Positions 43,684-47,404 of a stretch of DNA of 47,404 nucleotides are shown here, piece by piece. The DNA is from Candidatus Zipacnadia bacterium (GTDB lineage Bacteria; Armatimonadota; Zipacnadia; Zipacnadales; UBA5352), in NCBI GenBank assembly GCA_029820295.1, contig JALGVA010000027.1, positions 1 through 47,404 of the forward strand, in the 5' to 3' direction. The position numbers were made by a program, and so were the translations under genes. The notes under the pieces were generated by a model, which did no database searches, was not told the origin of the DNA, and saw only the letters and a program-made list of their open reading frames with translations. How positions within the stretch are numbered: the first letter of the stretch is position 1; the number at the start of each line of letters is the position of its first letter.

Positions 43684-43839
43684 TGCGCGGAAGAAGGTGC
43701 GCGCAAACTTCGGCGGCGAGGAGGGGAGGTATGTGGTATCGATGAAGCTAACATGCCATTGGCCTGGCAGATGCGGGTCTTGAGCAGCATCGCCCGCGGG
43801 ATGGAGGAAGAGACCGTCACGGGAAAAGGTGGGAGCACG

Positions 43840-45918
43840 ATGCGGATATTGCGGATATTCCTCTCATACCACTTCGAACGGGCTGACGAGCTGTTCGCGC
43901 AGCGGCTAAACTACTACCTGCGCTCACAGCCCAAGATCGAGACGTTCTTCTGGCCGGAACAGGTGTGCGTCGATGACTGGCAGAAGCGACTTTGTGACGG
44001 GATTACACAGACCGATGCGATGGTTTTCGTACTCGGGCGAAGTCTGGGCGATACACAGGTGGCTGAAGCGAAGGCGGCCGCAGACGCGGTGGAGAAGCGG
44101 CTCCCGTACCCCTTCGTTCTTGTCCGCTGGAGTGGGAGGGACATGAGCAGCGCTGTTCCCGAGACCATGCCCCGGGGGACAGAGGTGTTCGTGGCCGGGG
44201 ACTGGGCGGAGGAGGACGCGGACCTCGATCGACTCGCGCACTCTGCCGCAATGGGGGTAGTGAGCCGTCTTTCACTTGACTGGTCCGATCCCTACGAGAT
44301 CCCGATAGGCTACCCGTTCGACTATGAGAAGGACATCATCGATGACTACGTGAGCGGAGAGGGAGCGGCGTCGCGCGAGAAGCGGGTGCACGGAGCGCCC
44401 CCCAGATGGCCGTCCTTGGAGAGGGTGGGCGAGACGATGTCGCAGGAACCCAATGCCGACGACCTGCAGCGGGAGGTCGGTCGGTACCGCGCGGACAATG
44501 AGCGGATCGCTGTGGACGCGCGCCTGAGCTATCTGAAGGAGACCGCGGATGACGAATGCCGTGGTGGCGGTGTGGTGAGATGCGGTCTTGACTTCGCTGA
44601 GGCAGGGCCGCGGCAGTTCCACGTGTACCCCAGAGGCGGACAGGGCAGTGTGGATGTTGGGATCATAGTCTCAGGCGGAATCGCGCCAGGCATCAACGCC
44701 GTGATCAGAGGCATACTGGAACGGCACCAGCTCTATGCGCGCAGGAACAACTACGCGCTCAATGTTTCGGGATGTGTGGGCGGGCTGCAGGAACTCCTCT
44801 CCGACGGGTCCTCGTTCAGGTGTCTCTTCACTCGACGCGCCAACGGCGAGGAACCACCAGTCCTCGGCCTCAGTCCACAGGTGTTGGATGATAGCGCGCT
44901 CGCCGGAGGCAGCATTCTGCCTACGTCGCGGGCTGACGACCTGTTGGACGTGGCGACAAGACAGGAGCGCGTGCAGCAGATCGTTGCGGCGCTCTCTGCA
45001 GCGGGCATGAACATTGTCTACGTCATCGGGGGAGACGGCAGCATGAGAGCGGCGCACTGCATCTGGCGAGAGGCACAGCAACAGGGCCGCGACATTTCAG
45101 TCGTGGCGGTACCCAAGACAACGGACAACGACATCCTGTGGGTCTGGCAATCATTCGGCTTCCTGTCCGGCGTGGAGAAGGCGAGGGAGGAGATTCTGAA
45201 TCTCCACACAGAGGCCCGCTCGAACCCCAGACTGGGCGTGATCCAGCTTTTCGGTTCGGACTCGGGGTATGTGGTGAGCCACGCTGCTCTCGCGAGCGGC
45301 GTCTGTGACCTTGCGTTGATCCCAGAAGTCCCATTCTCCATGGAGCGCGTCTGCGCGTACATCAGGCAGGTACTGGATAGTCGGTACAGCAATGTCCCCG
45401 GCGATCACACACTTCCCTGGGGAATCGTTGTGATGGCCGAAACCGCGATACCTGAGGACGTCCAGAAGTACGTTGATCAGGAGTACGTGGGGTTGACGTC
45501 CGACGAGAAGGACGCAATCAGTAGGTTCGTGGAAGGCGGCAGGCGCGTGCAAGGGCAGACACCTGATGAGCTTAGGTCCGGAGGGCTCAAAGTAGTATCA
45601 CGCGTGCTGGAGCATGAGATCCAGAACGGGGGCGGGGACTTTTGGCCGCGGTTCCGCATCTTCACCAATGAGCCGCGACACCTGCTGCGTTCGATTGCTC
45701 CAAGCCTTCAGGACTTGATCTTCGGTCAGCGGCTTGGCATGCTCGCTGTAGACAACGCACTAGCCGGGTATACGGACTTCATGATCTCCCAGTGGCTCAC
45801 CGAGTACGTACTCGTGCCCTTGCGATTGGTCATCCTCGGCCGCAAGCGCGTCCCTCCCGAAGGTATCTTCTGGAAGTCGGTGCTCGCCGCCACGGGACAG
45901 CCCGCGGACCTGACCTGA
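43840..45918 (+). CDS. TIR domain-phosphofructokinase fusion protein
   Basis: The 692-residue protein joins two domains. Residues 1 to about 140 look like a TIR domain: RIFLSYHFERADELF (FLSY 7-10), DDWQKRLCDGITQTDAMVFVL and a helix with Glu76 that could be the NADase glutamate. After a charged linker (about 170-265), residues 270-690 match plant-type ATP-phosphofructokinase: VSGGIAPGINAVIRG (277-291), GGSILPTSR, GGDGS (397-401), PKTTDNDI (425-432, catalytic Asp429), IPEVPF (494-499), the arginine of HLLRS (617) and ALAGYT (640-645). The fructose-6-phosphate motif MGR reads FGS (471-473), so sugar binding may be altered or lost. ATG 43840 follows GGTGGGAG. Codon use differs from neighbours, suggesting transfer. 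A sensor-effector role, perhaps in defence, is inference. Confidence 0.82.
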   Translation: MRILRIFLSYHFERADELFAQRLNYYLRSQPKIETFFWPEQVCVDDWQKRLCDGITQTDAMVFVLGRSLGDTQVAEAKAAADAVEKRLPYPFVLVRWSGRDMSSAVPETMPRGTEVFVAGDWAEEDADLDRLAHSAAMGVVSRLSLDWSDPYEIPIGYPFDYEKDIIDDYVSGEGAASREKRVHGAPPRWPSLERVGETMSQEPNADDLQREVGRYRADNERIAVDARLSYLKETADDECRGGGVVRCGLDFAEAGPRQFHVYPRGGQGSVDVGIIVSGGIAPGINAVIRGILERHQLYARRNNYALNVSGCVGGLQELLSDGSSFRCLFTRRANGEEPPVLGLSPQVLDDSALAGGSILPTSRADDLLDVATRQERVQQIVAALSAAGMNIVYVIGGDGSMRAAHCIWREAQQQGRDISVVAVPKTTDNDILWVWQSFGFLSGVEKAREEILNLHTEARSNPRLGVIQLFGSDSGYVVSHAALASGVCDLALIPEVPFSMERVCAYIRQVLDSRYSNVPGDHTLPWGIVVMAETAIPEDVQKYVDQEYVGLTSDEKDAISRFVEGGRRVQGQTPDELRSGGLKVVSRVLEHEIQNGGGDFWPRFRIFTNEPRHLLRSIAPSLQDLIFGQRLGMLAVDNALAGYTDFMISQWLTEYVLVPLRLVILGRKRVPPEGIFWKSVLAATGQPADLT

Positions 45919-45993
45919 CTGGTCCCAACTGCACGTGGGGGCTCGGCGCGCTGGGGATCAGGACACGGATTCCAGGCCCCCGGAGGTGGCATG

Positions 45994-47404
45994 ATGGCGC
46001 ATTCGGCGATAGTCGTTCTGCTGCTGCTCGTCGCCCTGGACGCACACGCGGTCGAGCTGGTCGAGACCTTCGACGGCCCGGAGCCGCCGGCGGGCTGGCA
46101 GACCGACGGCGACACCTGGCGCATCGACGACGGTGCGCTGCGCCAGCCGCGCGCGGGCCTGCACCACGCCTACGCGTTCTGGCCGCGCCGCTTCGGGGAC
46201 GTGACCATCGAGGTGCGCTTCATGATCCATCCCGGCGGCGACGGCGTGCAGGCGCCGGGGATCATCTACCGCGCCGTCGATGAGCATACCTACTACTACA
46301 TCCACTTCGACCGCAAGAACAGCCAGGTCGTGTTCGTGCGCAGCCAGCTCGGGAACGAGTGGACCGACGCGCGGCGCCACCGGCCGTTCGAGCTGCGCGA
46401 GGGGCAGTGGCACACCGCACGCGTCGAGGCCGAGGGGGCTGAGCATCGCGTCTACCTTGATGGTAAGCTGCTCTTCACTGAGCAGGACGACACCATCGCG
46501 GAGGGCGTCATCGGCCTGCGCACCGGCCAGGGCGACATCAGCTTCGACGACCTGCGCGTCACCGGCGAGCCGGGCGACCCCGATCCCGACTTCAGCGTGA
46601 CGCGCGTGTCCTACGTGACGGTGTGCGCGGACGCAGGTGGTCCGGGCGCCTACGAGGCCTTCCCGGACGTGTGCATGACCCGCGAGGGCGAGCTGCTGTG
46701 CGTGTTCTACGCCGGCTACGGGCATGTCTCGTTCCCGAAGGACGACCTGCCTGACGGCGGTCGCGTGAGCATGGTGCGCTCGAGCGATTTCGGTCGCACC
46801 TGGAGCGAGGCCGAGATCGTGGTGGACACGCCCATCGACGACCGCGACCCGTCGATCACGCAGCTCAGCAACGGCGACCTGCTGGTGACCTACATGTCTT
46901 ACGTGAAGGAGCGCGCGCCCACGCACGAGGTGTTCACCGTGCGCTCGACCGACAACGGCGCGACCTGGGGCGAGCCGCGGCGGGTCGAGCTGCCGTGGAA
47001 CGGTGCCCAGGCCGTCTCCGAGCCGGTCACCGAGCTTGCCGACGGGACGCTGCTGCTGCCCGTCTACGGCTACCAGCGAACCGAGGAGGGCGTGCGCGGC
47101 CCGTGCGCGGTGCTGCGCTCACATGACATGGGGGAGACGTGGCCGGAGATGACCGTGCTCGAACCGGTGGACGAGGGGCGCTTCGAGGAGCCGACCATCG
47201 AGCCACTCAGCGACGGGCGTATCCTGATGCTGATCCGGCCGAAGATGTACTGGTCGGAGTCCACCGACGGCGGCGTCACCTGGACGCCGCCCCAGCCGAT
47301 GGCCTTCCCCGGTCACGCGGCCTACCAGTTGCTGACCTCGCGCGGGGTGCTGGTCGCGGGCTTCCGCAGCCCGGTGACATGGAGCACTTCGGTCGCCTGG
47401 AGCA
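45994..47404 (+). CDS. secreted sialidase-like BNR protein (partial)
   Basis: The gene runs off the right edge after 470 codons. The product starts with a signal peptide (AIVVLLLLVALDAHA) followed by a concanavalin/DUF1080-like beta-sandwich (about 20-185: VELVETFDG, IIYRAVDEHTYYYIHFD, YLDGKLLFTEQDD, SFDDLRV). Then comes a six-bladed sialidase-type propeller. Asp-box repeats S-x-D-x-G-x-T-W are visible as SSDFGRTW, STDNGATW, SHDMGETW and STDGGVTW. The family includes exo-sialidases and related glycosidases acting outside the cell; the catalytic Tyr-Glu pair cannot be judged from this fragment. The tandem ATG codons at 45991 and 45994 both follow GGAGG; the second has better spacing. Confidence 0.82.
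   Translation, partial: MAHSAIVVLLLLVALDAHAVELVETFDGPEPPAGWQTDGDTWRIDDGALRQPRAGLHHAYAFWPRRFGDVTIEVRFMIHPGGDGVQAPGIIYRAVDEHTYYYIHFDRKNSQVVFVRSQLGNEWTDARRHRPFELREGQWHTARVEAEGAEHRVYLDGKLLFTEQDDTIAEGVIGLRTGQGDISFDDLRVTGEPGDPDPDFSVTRVSYVTVCADAGGPGAYEAFPDVCMTREGELLCVFYAGYGHVSFPKDDLPDGGRVSMVRSSDFGRTWSEAEIVVDTPIDDRDPSITQLSNGDLLVTYMSYVKERAPTHEVFTVRSTDNGATWGEPRRVELPWNGAQAVSEPVTELADGTLLLPVYGYQRTEEGVRGPCAVLRSHDMGETWPEMTVLEPVDEGRFEEPTIEPLSDGRILMLIRPKMYWSESTDGGVTWTPPQPMAFPGHAAYQLLTSRGVLVAGFRSPVTWSTSVAWS

Larger units (their letters stand above)
43488..43839. other. 352-bp divergent control region
   Basis: This gap between the ABC cluster and the TIR-PFK gene holds the ABC promoter (43654-43683), two perfect palindromes and a long leader hairpin (43552-43595). 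For the plus-strand gene I see only weak -10-like sequences around 43730 and no paired -35. Base composition drops towards the TIR-PFK gene. Confidence 0.65.

Noticed and set aside
43840-45918. Ordinary glycolytic 6-phosphofructokinase
   Set aside because: The N-terminal TIR domain and the FGS substitution in the sugar-binding motif make a housekeeping role unlikely.

Overview
The window looks like chromosomal DNA of an uncultured, GC-rich bacterium. The best guess is Armatimonadota or a close neighbour. The pointers are the prepilin-like protein at 6982 with its [10 protein letters not shown] and [10 protein letters not shown] signature and an H-X9-DG tail, a PEP-CTERM surface protein, very large secreted proteins paired with unusual multi-pass membrane proteins, and many Gfo/Idh/MocA, sulfatase and AlkP-type genes. 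This placement is inferred from family style; no rRNA gene is present. I found no tRNA, rRNA, CRISPR array or insertion sequence.

Layout. 1-6130: start of a minus-strand secreted protein, a SIS-like secreted protein, a lipoprotein, a Gfo/Idh oxidoreductase and two tandem glutamate dehydrogenase paralogues. 6242-7662: a PEP-CTERM protein and a prepilin-like protein. 7742-16633 (minus): a receiver-only response regulator, then DegT aminotransferase, Gfo/Idh, a spore-photoproduct-lyase-like radical SAM protein, a secreted metallophosphoesterase, a sulfatase and an SGNH lipoprotein. The last four genes are almost contiguous. 16905-20233 (plus): beta-propeller protein, class I glutamine amidotransferase and MttB-family methyltransferase. 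20451-21997: convergent small membrane protein and AlkP-superfamily phosphodiesterase. 22232-24349 (minus): groES-groEL under a consensus promoter with a perfect CIRCE operator. 24569-25219: PKD-like lipoprotein. 25292-29165 (minus): an iron operon of dtxR-type regulator, feoA, feoB, FeoB-associated Cys-rich protein and a frameshifted trmO/tsaA, with a palindromic operator in its promoter. 29300-38478 (plus): creatininase-like protein, a 1473-residue secreted glycosidase-like protein, a large membrane protein, an OmpR-type regulator and a sugar-phosphate-isomerase-like protein. 38558-43683 (minus): a GldA/GldF/GldG/DUF4340-type ABC export cluster whose gldG-like gene is broken by a 32-bp tandem duplication. 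43840-45918: a TIR-phosphofructokinase fusion. 45994-end: a sialidase-like secreted protein, cut by the window edge.

The most striking item is the gene at 43840-45918. It joins an N-terminal TIR domain to an apparently full-length plant-type phosphofructokinase domain in which the MGR substrate-binding motif reads FGS. Its base and codon use differ from its neighbours. I read it as a probable single-gene sensor-effector, possibly for defence, in which a sugar-phosphate or nucleotide-binding PFK fold controls a TIR NADase. That function is inference. Also worth checking are the double-palindrome promoter of the ABC cluster, the 32-bp duplication, the SPL-like radical SAM protein without the expected H-donor cysteine, and the MttB-like operon without a visible corrinoid partner.

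Starts were chosen from ribosome-binding sites and N-terminal family alignment from memory. Residue positions are counted by hand and some are approximate.
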